Shown here in pieces: positions 26,816 through 39,600 of a stretch of DNA of 64,000 nt. Source of the stretch: Thalassospira mesophila (GTDB lineage Bacteria > Pseudomonadota > Alphaproteobacteria > Rhodospirillales > Thalassospiraceae); contig NZ_JFKA01000001.1 in NCBI RefSeq assembly GCF_002115755.1, positions 620,001 to 684,000 on the forward strand, in the 5' to 3' direction. The notes below the pieces were generated by a model, which saw nothing but the letters and a program-made list of their open reading frames with translations, made no database searches and had not been told where the DNA came from. The position numbers and the translations under genes are program-made. The stretch's first letter is position 1, and the number at the start of each line of letters is the position of its first letter.

Positions 26816-29146
26816 ATGGCCCTGCCGAAAAAAGCCCGCTCCGGCATTTTGCCCGGACGCAACCGCGAAGGTGACCGCACCCCGCTAGAACGGATGTTCT
26901 GGCGGTCGATCGGTATTGTGGGCGGATTCAGCATGGTGATCAATTTGCTCAATATGGTGATCCCGCTTTATTCGATGCAGGTTTTTGACCGCGTCCTTTC
27001 CTCGCGCAGTTTCGATACCCTGTTTTTGCTGACCATGGGCATTGCCATTGTGCTGGTGTTTATCGCCGCGATGGAGCAATTGCGCTCCCGCGTGCTGATC
27101 CGGGTGGGTACCGGGCTTGACCTTGGCTTGGGCGGCGATTTGTTTGCCCATGTGGTCGAACAGGCATCGCGTGGTGCGCCCAACCGCCAGCGACCTTTGC
27201 GCGACCTTTATGGTTTGCGCGGTTTTTTAACCGGGTCTGGCCCGTTTGCCCTGATCGATTTCATGTGGGCGCCGGTTTATATCGGCGTGGTCTTTGTTTT
27301 TGATATCCGGCTGGGCATGGTGGCCCTTGGCGGCGCGGTGATCCTGATCCTGATTGCGGTCGCCAACGAAGCGGCAGCGCGCATTTCGGTCGATCGGTCC
27401 GAACAATCGCAAAACCGGGGCATTGCCCAGGAAGAAACCTATGTTCGCAATGCCGAGGCGATGGAAGCCATGGGCATGACACCAGCAGCGCAGGCGCGCT
27501 GGCAGGCAGACCAGTCTGATGCGCTGTACTGGGAAGGGCAGACCAGCCGCCGGGTCGGCACCTCAACCACATTGTCGCATTTTATCCGCCTGTCGATGCA
27601 GGTGATGTTTATTGGTACCGGGGCCTATCTGGTGCTGAGCGAAAGCATCACCATTGGCATTATGGTGGCCTCGATGATTTTGGGCATGCGCGGTCTGGCC
27701 CCGTTTGACGGGGCGGTGGCGGCGTGGCGGTCCTGGACATCGGCGCGCAATTCGTTTGAACGGCTTAACCGTATTTTGCTGGAGCGCAAACCGCGCCTGC
27801 ATGCGCCCGCCCCCAAGGCCAAGGGCATGGCGGTGTCGGTTGACCGGCTGGTATTTGCCCCGCCGGGCAGCCGCAATGTGTTGTTCAAGGGGTTTTCGTT
27901 CAAGGTGGGTGCGGGGCAGGTTGTCAGCATTGCCGGGTTTAACGGGGTGGGCAAAACCGCCTTGTTGAAATTGTTGATGGGCATCTGGTCGCCTGCATCA
28001 GGCTCGATCAAGCTTGACGATATCGAGGCATCACGGCTGGATCGTGCGCAAATTGGCCCGCAAATTGGCTATCTGGCGCAAAACCCGTTTTTGTTTCCCG
28101 GCACCATTGCCGAAAACATTGCCCGGCTGGGAAGTGCTGACCCGCGCGATATTGTGCAGGCCGCCGAACTGGCCGGGGCGCATAAATTCATTCTTGATTT
28201 GCCTGATGGTTATGACACCAAGCTTGATCGTGGCGGCAGCAACCTTTCGGGCGGGCAGCGCCAGCTTATTGCGCTGGCCGCCGCCCTGTATGGCAAGCCG
28301 CGCCTGTTAATGCTTGATGAACCAACCACCGCCCTTGATGAAGGGCGGATGGAATATGTCACCAACCTGATTGATATTGTGCGCCGGGCCGGGATTACCG
28401 CCTTTATCGTCAGTCACGAACGCGAAGTGCTCAAGCGGGCCGATGCGATTATTGCCATGTCTGGCGGGCAAATTCGTGTGGTGCCGGTTAATATTCCGCG
28501 CATGCAAACCCCGCCGCCGCCTGCTGCTGTTCCCGTGGCGATGGCCCCCCCATCAGCCGGGGTACAAACGGGTAATAACGATGCGCAGGCCGGAGACGGA
28601 CAAATGCGGATCCGCCCGCAAAAACGGGCGGTCCCCAACCCCGAGGCCGCCGCGCGCCGCAACCCTGATCATGGCATGTCCGATGACGGCAGCCGCCGGG
28701 TGGTTGCAAGCGAAACTGCTGATGCCCGACCCTCCACAGCCCGCCAAAACCCGGAACAACAAGCCGTTCGGACAACGCCGGGTGGCACCATGAAGGTGAT
28801 GCGCCCCGGCCCGCCGCCGGTGCGCAAGGATGACGGGCTGGATCGCGGCGAAGGGCCGGGCGATGTGGCGCGCCGCCAGCAGATGGCGGCAAAACGTGCG
28901 CGCGCACAAAAACAGCAACAACGCGACCGCGCCCTTGCACTTAGCAAGGAAAAAACTGCCCGCGAGGCCACCCGTGAACCGGTCGCTCCGGCCTCGGCCC
29001 CGGCTCCAACTTCGTCAGCAGCAATACCGGCTTCTGGCGCGCCTGATGCCGCGGCCGCACGCCGGGTGAAACCGCGCGGGGATGGTCGGCCGCAATTGCG
29101 CGTGGTTGAAGGATCGGCTGGCCGACGCCAGGGGGGCGGCCGATGA
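26816..29146 (+). CDS. Type I secretion ABC exporter (PrtD/AprD-like) with long C-terminal tail
   Basis: An inner-membrane ABC exporter of 776 residues from ATG 26816; an in-frame GTG at 26732 would make it 804. It has the exporter transmembrane domain (about 20-310), beginning near MFWRSIGIVGGFSMVINLLN, with MVIPLYSMQVFDRVLSSRS conserved in PrtD/LapB-type exporters, and an ATPase domain with GFNGVGKTALLKLLMG, LSGGQRQLIALAAALYG and RLLMLDEPTTALDE. No C39 peptidase domain precedes it. Typical relatives stop around 570-590; here residues about 562-776 (bases 28501-29146) add a Pro/Ala/Arg-rich low-complexity tail. It overlaps the HlyD gene by 4 nt and probably exports the giant RTX protein. Confidence 0.92.
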   Translation: MALPKKARSGILPGRNREGDRTPLERMFWRSIGIVGGFSMVINLLNMVIPLYSMQVFDRVLSSRSFDTLFLLTMGIAIVLVFIAAMEQLRSRVLIRVGTGLDLGLGGDLFAHVVEQASRGAPNRQRPLRDLYGLRGFLTGSGPFALIDFMWAPVYIGVVFVFDIRLGMVALGGAVILILIAVANEAAARISVDRSEQSQNRGIAQEETYVRNAEAMEAMGMTPAAQARWQADQSDALYWEGQTSRRVGTSTTLSHFIRLSMQVMFIGTGAYLVLSESITIGIMVASMILGMRGLAPFDGAVAAWRSWTSARNSFERLNRILLERKPRLHAPAPKAKGMAVSVDRLVFAPPGSRNVLFKGFSFKVGAGQVVSIAGFNGVGKTALLKLLMGIWSPASGSIKLDDIEASRLDRAQIGPQIGYLAQNPFLFPGTIAENIARLGSADPRDIVQAAELAGAHKFILDLPDGYDTKLDRGGSNLSGGQRQLIALAAALYGKPRLLMLDEPTTALDEGRMEYVTNLIDIVRRAGITAFIVSHEREVLKRADAIIAMSGGQIRVVPVNIPRMQTPPPPAAVPVAMAPPSAGVQTGNNDAQAGDGQMRIRPQKRAVPNPEAAARRNPDHGMSDDGSRRVVASETADARPSTARQNPEQQAVRTTPGGTMKVMRPGPPPVRKDDGLDRGEGPGDVARRQQMAAKRARAQKQQQRDRALALSKEKTAREATREPVAPASAPAPTSSAAIPASGAPDAAAARRVKPRGDGRPQLRVVEGSAGRRQGGGR

Positions 29147-30447
29147 ACGGGGTTCATCTTCCCACGGTTCGCGCCCTTGATACCGATGTCAAACCCCTGA
29201 TCCGGATTGGCCTGGTGATTTTGATTCTGGGCTTTGGGTCGGTGTTTTTCTGGGCTGCCACCGCGCGCATTAATTCGGCGGCCATTGCCAGCGGGGTGGT
29301 GGCACCTTTTTCCGGGCGACAAACGGTGCAGCATCTTGAAGGCGGGATTATCCGGTCGATTCTGGTGCGTGATGGCGCACGGGTGGTGGCGGGGCAAACC
29401 CTGATCGAGCTGGACGATACCCGGGCGCGCGCCAGTTATGACCTGCTCTACAAGCGGTATTTAAATGCGGTGGCAACGCAGGCGCGCCTTAATACCGAGC
29501 GCAAGGGAAACGACCATGTTTCCTGGCCAGCAACGTTAAAGCCCGACTTGAACAAAGACCTTGTTCTGGCCCAGCAGGACCTGTTTGACAGCCGGACCAG
29601 TGCCTTTCGCGGCGAAGTGCAGCTTTATGACGAGCGCATCAAGGAATTGCGCCACGAAATTTCAGCCACCAACGAACAGAAAATTGCCGCCCAGCAGCAA
29701 GTCGGGATCGTCAAGGAAGAACTGGCGATGGTGAAGCCGATGGTGGAAAAGGGCTATGCCCGGCGTACCCGGTTGTTGCAACTTGAAAGCCGGCTGGTCG
29801 ACAGCCTTGGCAATATTGGCCGTTATTCGGCGGATATCGCCCGAATCGAGCAGCAAATACAGCAGGTGCGCGCCAGTCAGGCGCAGCTGAGCCGCGATCA
29901 TTTGCAAACGGTCAATACCGAATTGCGCGATGTGCAGGCTGATTTGTCTGATCTGACCGAAAGATTGCGCTCGGCCGAGGATATTCTGACACGATCCAAA
30001 ATTGTCGCCCCCACCGAAGGCACGGTAACCAGCCTGAAATTTACCACGGTGGGCGGGGTGATACCGCCAGGCGCACCGATACTGGAAATTGTACCCCATA
30101 ATGACCGGCTGGTGATTGAAGGGCGCATTTCGCCCAACGACATTGACGTGGTGTCGCCGGGGCTTCTGGTTAATATTCGGGTGACGGCGTTTAGCCAGCG
30201 CTGGTTTGCCCCGGTTAAGGGCAAGATCGTTGATGTGTCGCCCGACCGGTTAACCGACGGCGAGGGACGCCCCTATTTCCGGGCAATGGTCGAAATAGAC
30301 GCCGATAGCCTGGTCGAGCATGAAGGCATGATCCTCTCACCGGGTATGGCTGCGCAACTTGAGATTGTGACGGGCGCGCGCACAGTTCTGGCTTATCTGT
30401 TTGCACCAATCACGGATAGTTTCGACCGGGCTTTCCACGAAGAATAG
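29143..30447 (+). CDS. Type I secretion periplasmic adaptor (HlyD/PrtE family)
   Basis: A 434-residue membrane fusion protein. It has one transmembrane segment near the N-terminus (IRIGLVILILGFGSVFFW), a lipoyl-like start (QHLEGGIIRSILVRDGARV), a long alpha-helical coiled-coil region (about 110-290), the return lipoyl half (ILTRSKIVAPTEGTVTSL) and the C-terminal beta-barrel region (VVSPGLLVNIRVTAF). It starts inside the exporter stop (ATGA). It should link the ABC exporter to a TolC-like outer-membrane channel, which is not encoded here. Confidence 0.95.
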   Translation: MNGVHLPTVRALDTDVKPLIRIGLVILILGFGSVFFWAATARINSAAIASGVVAPFSGRQTVQHLEGGIIRSILVRDGARVVAGQTLIELDDTRARASYDLLYKRYLNAVATQARLNTERKGNDHVSWPATLKPDLNKDLVLAQQDLFDSRTSAFRGEVQLYDERIKELRHEISATNEQKIAAQQQVGIVKEELAMVKPMVEKGYARRTRLLQLESRLVDSLGNIGRYSADIARIEQQIQQVRASQAQLSRDHLQTVNTELRDVQADLSDLTERLRSAEDILTRSKIVAPTEGTVTSLKFTTVGGVIPPGAPILEIVPHNDRLVIEGRISPNDIDVVSPGLLVNIRVTAFSQRWFAPVKGKIVDVSPDRLTDGEGRPYFRAMVEIDADSLVEHEGMILSPGMAAQLEIVTGARTVLAYLFAPITDSFDRAFHEE

Positions 30448-30592
30448 CCCGAGTCGTAATTTCGCTGCGGTAAAAACGGCCTTCAAAACCCTGAATCCTG
30501 ACATAATCTGACAAAATTTCCACTCTGATGGCCCGTCATCGGGACGTCGGGTGAAAAAGGCCGAAACTTGCGGTTTTCGGGCGTTTATGCGG

Positions 30593-30630
30593 TTGCCGTC
30601 GGGCCGTTGCTGAAATATACTGTTGTATAT
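30593..30630 (+). promoter_or_regulatory. Candidate promoter and operator of the giant RTX gene
   Basis: TTGCCG (30593-30598), a 17-nt spacer and TATACT (30616-30621) make a plausible sigma-70 promoter. A palindrome ATATAC-TGTT-GTATAT (30615-30630) covers the -10 element and the predicted start, an ideal position for a repressor. The leader to ATG 30686 would be about 58 nt, with a GTAGGGAG ribosome-binding site. Confidence 0.5.
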
Positions 30631-30685
30631 GGGAAGTTGTGAGTATTTGCTGGCAGGGGTGCCGGTTGGTCCCATGTAGGGAGTT

Positions 30686-33600
30686 ATGGAATTGACAGCG
30701 GCAGCCAATCAGGATGATGGCGCGGGTCTAAATGATCCCAGCTTGGAAGATGTACTTGATACGCGCAGTGAAAACGGCTCTGCGCCCGGTGCAGGTAGCA
30801 CCGATGCGTCGTCTTCCAAAAATGCGGGCGCGCCTGCGCTCGCGCCGCAATCCATTGCGACCCAGGTTTTCACCAATATTCAAAATGTTATCGGCAGCGC
30901 CTATAACGATGTGCTGGTCGGTGACAAATCCACGCTGAGCCTGTATGGCGGCGCGGGCGATGATACCCTTGTTGCCGGTGAAGGCCACGACCATTTGACC
31001 GGCGGACAGGGCCGCGACCTGTTTGTGTTGCAGCAGGGTTTTGGTCAAACCACCATCACCGATTTTGACCCGACGCAGGATTCACTTTCGCTCAACGGCA
31101 CCGGTGTGGATACCGTGCAGGATCTTCTCAGCCTCGCGCATGAGGATGCCGGAAATGTCGTGATCACGTTTGGCAATGGCGACACCCTTGTCTTGCAAAA
31201 CCTGACGCTGAGCGATTTGCAGTCGGTTTCCATTGTTGATGCCGGTGAAACCGTTAGCCTGGCCGATGGCAGTGCGGTTGCGCTGCCCGATCTTTCATCC
31301 ATCAATTATATCGAAGGGTCTGCCGGTGATGACGTGATCGCCGGAACATCGGGCGATGATGCGATCAGCGGCGGCGGTGGCAATGACGTGATTGATGGCG
31401 GTGCGGGCAATGACAGCCTGTCCTATTGGGGGCAGATGCAAGGTGCTGATGTTGACCTGGGGGCGGGAACCGCCAGCAATGCCAGCGGCAGCGATACCAT
31501 TTCATTTTCCAATATCGCCAATGTTGCCGGGTCCAACGCCAGCGACATTTTGCGCGGCGATGCCAATGACAACATCCTGTATGGCGCGGGCGGGGACGAT
31601 ACCTTTTCGCCTGGGGGCGGCAATGACCAGATCATTGGCGGGGATGGCACCAATACCCTTGATTACAGCGATGCCAGCGGCGGCGTTGTTGTCGATGTGC
31701 GCTCCGGTCAGGGCGAAATAACCGACAATACCAGCACCGGCACGAATAACAGCCCGGATACGAATACCGATACAAACGAAGGTTTCGGCAGCAACACCGG
31801 TTCATCTGATGGCGCCGGGGACATGTCGGGCGACACAGCAACCGAGACCGAAACCGGCGCAGGATCGACCGATGACAGCACCGATGGTGCTGGCAATGGC
31901 GAAACCACAAGCGGCGACAGCAGCGGGAACACCAGCGGATCATCGGGGGATGATTCTGTTGGCGGTGATAGTGGCACGGATGAAACCGGAACCGGTCAGG
32001 CCGGGGCTGGTGACAGCGAAACTGGCACGACGGATGGATCGGGGGATACATCTGGCGACATCGAAACGGGCGACGGACCGACTGATGCTGGCACCGATGG
32101 TGTTGGCAATGGCGAAACCACAAGCGGCGACAGCAGCGAGAACACCAGCGGATCATCGCAGGATGATTCTATTGGTGGCAATAGCGGCACGGATGAAACC
32201 GGAAACGGTCAGGCCGGGGCCGGTGACAGCGAAACCGACACCAATACAGATACGAATGACGGATCGACTGACGTTGGCACCGATGGTGCTGGCAATGGTG
32301 AAACCTCAACCGGCGACAGCAGCGAGGACACCAGCGGATCATCGGGGGATGGTTCTGTTGGTGGCAATAGCGGCACGGATGAAACCGGAACCGGTCAGGC
32401 CGGGACTGGTGACAGCGAAACCGGCACCAATACAGATACGAATGACGGATCCGGGAACGAACCCGGCACGACAGATGGATCGGGGGATACATCTGGCGAC
32501 ACCGAAACGGGAGATGGATCGACTGACGACGGCACCGATGGTGCTGGTAATGGTGAGACTTCAAACGGCGACGGCAGCGGCGATACCAGTGGATCATCGG
32601 GGGATGATTCTGTCGGCGGTAATAGTGGCGCGGATGAAACCGGAAGCGGTCAGGCCGGTGCTGGTGACAGCGAAACCGGTAGCGACACGAATACAGATAC
32701 GAATGACGGATCCGGGGGCGGAACCGGCACGACGGATGGATCCGGGGATACATCTGGCGAGACCGAAGCGGGCGACGGATCGACCGACGCTGGCACCGAT
32801 GGTGCGGGTAATGGCGAGACCTCAAGCGGCGATGGCAGTGACGATACCAGCGGATCATCGGGGGATGATTCTATTGGTGGTAACAGCGGTACGGATGAAA
32901 CCGGAAGCGGTCAGGCCGGTGCTGGTGACAGCGAAACCGGTACCGATTCCAATACCAATACAGATGTAAATGACGGGTCCGGGGACGAAGCCGGTTCGAC
33001 GGATGGGTCGGGGGACACATCTGGCGATACTGAAACGGGCGATGGATCGACCGACGCTGGCACCGATGGTGCAGGCAATGGCGAGACCTCAAGCGGTGAC
33101 GGCAGTGACGATACCAGCGGATCATTGGGGGATGATTCTATTGGTGGTAACAGCGGTACGGATGAAACCGGAAGCGGTCAGGCCGGCACTGGTGACAACG
33201 AAACCGGTACGGACACTAACACCAATACAGACACAAATGACGGGTCCGGGGACGAAACCGGTACGACGGATGGATCGGGGGACACATCTGGCGACACCGA
33301 AACGGGTGACGGGTCGACCGGCGATGGCGGCGGGGATACGGGCGCAGGCGATGGCACGACCGACGGCGAAAGCACAAGCGACAATGTGCCGACACCTGAC
33401 AATGACATTGTGCATGGCACGACCGGGGCGGATACGCTGGCGGGCGAAAATGGCGACGATACCCTGCAGGGCGGCGATGGCGACGACGTGCTCGATGGTG
33501 GTAATGGTGCCGATATTTTGCAAGGCGGTGCTGGTAATGATGCGCTGAGCGGCGGTTCCGGCAATGATGTGTTGCAGGGCGGCGATGGCGATGACCTGCT

Positions 33601-36600
33601 TGATGGTGGCTATGGCAATGACATTGTCCAGGGTGGTTCGGGCAATGACAGCCTGATTGGCGGTACTGGCGACGACGTTGTGCAGGGCGGTGCTGGCGAT
33701 GATTATTTGCGCGGTGGTCTTGGCGATGACCAGTTGCAGGGCGGTGAAGGTACCGATATTGCCGATTACAGCGATGCTGTTTCGGGCGTTCGGGTGGACC
33801 TGGGCAACGAAACAGCCACTGGCGGGGCCGGTAATGACATTGTCCAGATGGTGGAAAATGTTGACGGGTCGTCGTTTGACGACCATTTGACCGGCGATGA
33901 CGGCAATAACGTTTTGTCGGGTGGTGCGGGCATTGACACCCTGACGGGTGGTGCGGGCGACGATACCCTGACCGGCGGGGCCGGGGTTGACGATATTCAA
34001 CTGACCGAAGGTTTTGGCAACGATACCGTTACCGATTTTGAAACCGGTGCCGACATTATTGATTTGTCGCGCCTGGCCGTGCCCGATTTTGCCACCCTTC
34101 AGGGCATGATGAGCGACGATGGTAACGGCAATACCGTTATTGATTTTGGCGCTGACGGATCATTGACGCTGCAAAATGTCGATGCTTCATCGATTTCACA
34201 GGATAATTTCCGGGGATTTGGCCGGATATTTGCCGACAATGCTGATGATACGGTGGCGGGAACCGGTGGCGATGATGCCATTTATGGCTTTGACGGCGAT
34301 GACACGCTGCAGGGCGGGCAGGGCAATGACGTTCTGTCGGGTGGCGATGGCAACGATGTTTTAAGCGGTGGCGTGGGCGATGATACCCTGCGCGGCGAAG
34401 AAGGCATTGATACCGTTGACTATTCCGATGCCAATGGCAGCGTGAATGTTGACCTGGCGGCGGGAACGGCGACCGGTGCGGCAGGCAATGATGTGCTGGA
34501 CCGGATTGAAAATGTTATCGGATCGGATTTTGACGATACGATTTCGGGCGATGGCGGTGCCAATAACCTGCAGGGTGGTGCGGGCGACGACCTGATTACA
34601 GGCGGCGCTGGCAATGACGTGCTTGATGGCGGTGGGGGCAATGACAGCTTTGTCGGCGAAGCGGGCAACGACACCTATATTGGCGGCAGTGGCACCGATA
34701 CGCTGGACCTTGGCGCGCGCGATACCGCGCAAAATGTGAACCTGGCGAGCGGAACGGCAACTGATGCCGTTAGTGGCGAACGAGACCAGGTCAGCAGCAT
34801 TGAAAACATCATTACCGGCAGTGGCAATGATATTGTTAAGGGCGATGCGGGCAATAACCTTCTGCAAACTGGCGCGGGCGACGATATTCTTGCGGGTGGC
34901 GGCGGGGATGACGTGCTGGACGGCGGCGAGGGTAACGATGCCGTCACCTATGTGAGCGATGGTGCCGTTGTGGTAGACCTTGCCGCCGGTCATGCCGAGC
35001 TTGCCTCGGGCAGCCAGAGCCTTTCCAACATTGAAAATGTTACCGGTTCAGCCGCAGATGACCATATTTCGGGCGATGACGGCGCGAATATTCTAAATGG
35101 TGGTAGCGGTAATGACGTGCTGGTTGGTGCGGGTGGCGATGATACGCTCATCGGTGGGGCTGGTACCGACACAGCGGATTATTCCGCCAGCGACAGTGCA
35201 TTGTCGATCAACCTTGCCACGGGCACCGCGACCGGGGACGGCAATGATACGCTGCAATCGGTTGAAAATGTTGTTACCGGTGCTGGCGATGACATTATTC
35301 ATGGCAATGGCAGCGACAACAATATCGATGCCGGTGCTGGTAATGACACGGTTTATGCCAGCCGTGGATCCGACGTGCTTGAGGGCGGCAGCGGAACCGA
35401 TACCCTGTCGTTTGCCGATACCAGCGGCGGCGTAACCCTTGATATTGGCAATGGTACAGCCAGCATTGGCAATGCCACCACCTGCTTTGACGGGTTTGAA
35501 AATTTCGAAGGGTCCAACGGCGACGATATTTTGCGCGGCGGCGATAGCGCCGATACCATGAGCGCCGGGGCAGGCGATGATATTATTGATGGCGGTGCGG
35601 GCGATGATGTGCTGGCCGGTGGGGCCGGAGCCGACAGCTTTGTTGTGACCGCGGCCAGCGGCAATGACCTGATTACCGATTTTGACCCGGCCAATGACAG
35701 CCTGGATATTCAGGGCATTGACGGGTTGGAGCTGTTTTCCGATGTTGCCCCGCTGATTGGCGAAAATGCCGATGGCTTTGCGACAATTACGGTGGGTGAC
35801 AGCGTTATTACGCTGGAAAATGTAAGCCCGGATGATCTGACATATCGTAATTTTTCGGGCGTTCGCTCGCTTGAAGGCACACCCGATGCAGATGTTTTGC
35901 AAGGAACCAATCGCAGTGATGTGATCGACGGCCTGGCCGGAAACGACACCATTGACGGTTTTGGCGGCAATGACAGCCTGAGCGGTGGCGAAGGCAACGA
36001 TATTATTTCTGGCGGTGCCGGGGATGATATCATTGATGGTGGTGCCGGGGCCGACCGGCTGATCGGGAATGAAGGCGACGATACCCTTGCCGGAGGCGAG
36101 GGCGATGACACGATTGCGGGCGGCGACGGTGCCGATAGTGTTGATGGCGGCCTTGGCAACGATACGCTTTCGGGCGGTGCCGGGGCTGATACCATAACCG
36201 CCGGGCAAGGCGATGATTCCCTTTCGGGCGGTGCCGGGGATGACGTGCTTGACGGCGGCGACGGGGTTGATACCGCAGGCTATCGCGATGCAAGTGCGGG
36301 CGTAAATGCCGATCTGACTGCGGGAACCGCCACCGGTGGTGCGGGCAATGACAGCCTGAATTCGATTGAAAACCTTGACGGGTCTAATTTCGACGATGTG
36401 TTGTCGGGCGATGCCGGGAATAATACGCTTACGGGCAATGGCGGCAATGACCTGCTTCACGGCGGTGCCGGTGACGATTTGCTGCAAGGCGGCAGCGGCA
36501 TTGATACCGCTGATTACAGCGATGCCAGCGGCACGATAACGGTTGATTTGGCGGCAGGCACGGCCGAAGGCGCAGCCGGTAACGACATTTTGCAAGGCAT

Positions 36601-39600
36601 TGAAAATGTTACGGGCGGCGCGGGTGACGACACCCTGCTGGGTAACGACAGTAACAATGTTTTGTCGGGCGGTGCTGGAAATGACGTTTTGTCGGGGGCC
36701 GGTGGCACCGATACCCTGCAAGGTGGTGCTGGCGACGATATTTTAAATGGCGGGGCTGGCAATGATGTGCTGACCGGTGGGGCCGGGGCCGACCAGTTTG
36801 TGTTTGAAGCCGATCAGGGCAACGACACGATTACCGATTTTGACCCGTCAGCCGATCTTATTGATTTGTCCGGGTTTGGTATTCCCAACTGGGAAGCATT
36901 GCGCCTTGCCATTAGCACCAACGATGCCGGGGATGCAGTTATTCGCCTTAACGGGCAGGAACTGACATTAACCGGGGTTGACCCCGACGCGCTTGGCGCG
37001 GGTAATTTTAACGACCTTGCGTCGCTGGGTGCGACCGAAAATGCCGATCAGATTACCGGGACTGATTTTGCCGAAATGATTGACGGCCTGGCGGGCGACG
37101 ACGTGATTTCCGGCGGTGGCGGCAATGATGTGATTTTGGCCGGGGCCGGGAATGACACGTTAATTGGCGGGGCCGGGGATGACAGCCTGGATGGCGGCGC
37201 CGGGCGCGATATGGCCGATTATTCGGCTGCCAAAGGCGTTGTGGTGGACCTTGAAAATGGCACCGCGACCCAGCCGGGTCTTGAAACTGACCAACTGACA
37301 TCGATTGAAGACATTAACGGGTCGGATTTTGCCGACCAAATGACCGGTGATGGCGCCGATAACAGACTGGTTGGCAATGGCGGCAACGATGTGCTGTCGG
37401 GCGGCGATGGCAACGATATTCTTGATGGCGGTGCCGATAATGACACTCTATCGGGCGGGGCGGGTGACGATGTGGTTGCCGGGGGTGATGGCGACGATGT
37501 GCTGCGCGGCGGTGCCGGGAACGACACCCTTGATGGCGGTACCGGCAATGACACGGTTTCGTTTGATGATGCCACAGGGGGCGTTAGCGCAAACCTGACC
37601 ACCGGGCAGGCCAGCAGTGCGAACGGGGTTGACAGCCTTGCCAATATTGAAAACCTGAGCGGGTCGGATTTTGACGATGTGCTGGCGGGCGATGGCCAGA
37701 ACAACATCCTGCAAGGCGGGGCCGGAAACGATGTTTTATCGGGTCTTGGCGGCGATGATACCTTGGCCGGTGGCCTTGGCGACGATACAATTTCGGGTGG
37801 TGATGGCACCGATACCGTAAGCTATGAAAATGCCGGTACAGACGGTGTGTCGGTTGACCTTCTGGCGCGAACAGCCAGCGGGGCGGCGGGAAATGATACC
37901 CTTGACAGCATTGAAAACATTACCGGTTCGGACGGGAACGATGTTTTAACCGGCGACGATGGCGTTAACCGGATTTCGGGCGGCTTGGGCGACGATACCC
38001 TGCGCGGCGGGGTGGGTGATGATACCCTGTCGGGCGGCGACGGGTCTGATCTTTATAAAATGGCGGCGGGCGACGGCCACGATGTGGTTACCGATTTTAA
38101 TGTCGGTAGCGACCGCATTGATGTTGGCGAACTTGATGTCGATACCTATGGCCGCCTGCGCGAAAACATGACGGTCGATGGTGACGGCAACCTGGTGATT
38201 GATCTGGGTGACGGCACCAGCATGACCTTGCAGGGTGTTGGCCTGAACGATATTTCGGCGGCCAATTTTGTTGGTATTCACGATATTTCCGGAACGTCGG
38301 GCGACGATATTCTGGTGGGTACGTCAGCTGACGACACCATGTCGGGGCTGGAAGGCAATGATACAATTACCGGCCTTGCGGGGAACGACTATCTGCTGGG
38401 CGGCGATGGCGATGACCAGCTGACCGGCGGTACCGGCAATGATTTTATTGATGGTGGTGCCGGGGTTGATACTCTGCATTACAATGATGCCACAGCCACC
38501 GTCAGCGTTGATTTGAACGATGGTACCGCCACCGGTGCCGAGGGCAGCGATACCCTTGCCAATATTGAAAATGTTGTTGGCGGGTCGGGCAATGATAACT
38601 TGCGCGGCGATGGTGCCAATAACATCCTTGATGGGGGGGCGGGCAACGATACCCTTACCGGGGGTATGGGCGACGATACCCTGTTTGGTGGCAGCGGTAC
38701 CGATACTGCCGATTACAGCACCGCCAGTGGCGCGGTTAATGTTGACCTGCAACATTTAACGGCTACCGGGGCGGCGGGCAATGACAGCCTGATCGATATT
38801 GAAAATGTCAATGGTAGCCAGTTTGCTGATACTTTGTCGGGCAATTCGGTTGCCAACGTTCTTTCTGGCGGTGCCGGAAATGACATCTTTATCGGCAGTG
38901 AAGGCAATGACACGCTGCGCGGCGATGCCGGTGTTGATACCGTAAGCTATAATACCGCCAGCGGTGCGATGACCATTAATCTGGCGCAGGGATCGGCGAC
39001 GGGTATGGGTACCGATCGTCTTGATGCCATTGAAAATGCCAGCGGATCGCAATTTGGCGATACCATCACCGGCAGCAGCCTGAGCAACGTTCTAAGCGGC
39101 CTTGCGGGCAATGATACCATTTCCGGTGCAGGCGGCGACGATAGCATCCTGGGCGGTGCCGGGAATGATGTGCTTGATGGCGGCAGCGGATCAGACGTGA
39201 TTGATGGTGGCGACGGGGTTGATACCGTCAGCTATGTCAGCGAACGGGGCAACGGGGTGTCGGTTAATCTGGCAACCGGTGTTGGCACAACAACAAGTGG
39301 CACCGACAGCCTTGCCAATATTGAAAATGTGATCGGTTCGGCCGCCGACGATATTATTGGCGGCAATGACGCCATCAACACCCTGATCGGGGCCTCGGGC
39401 AATGACACATTGCTGGGCAGTGCCGGCGATGACGTACTGCAGGGCGGGGTTGGCTCGGACACGGTTGATTTCAGCAACATCAATTCTGCGGTCAATGTTG
39501 ACCTCGCCGATGGGACCGCGACCAGCGATTTGGGCAATCAGACCCTTGAGAGCATTGAAAACGTTACCGGTAGCGGCTTTGACGACCAGCTATCGGGCAC

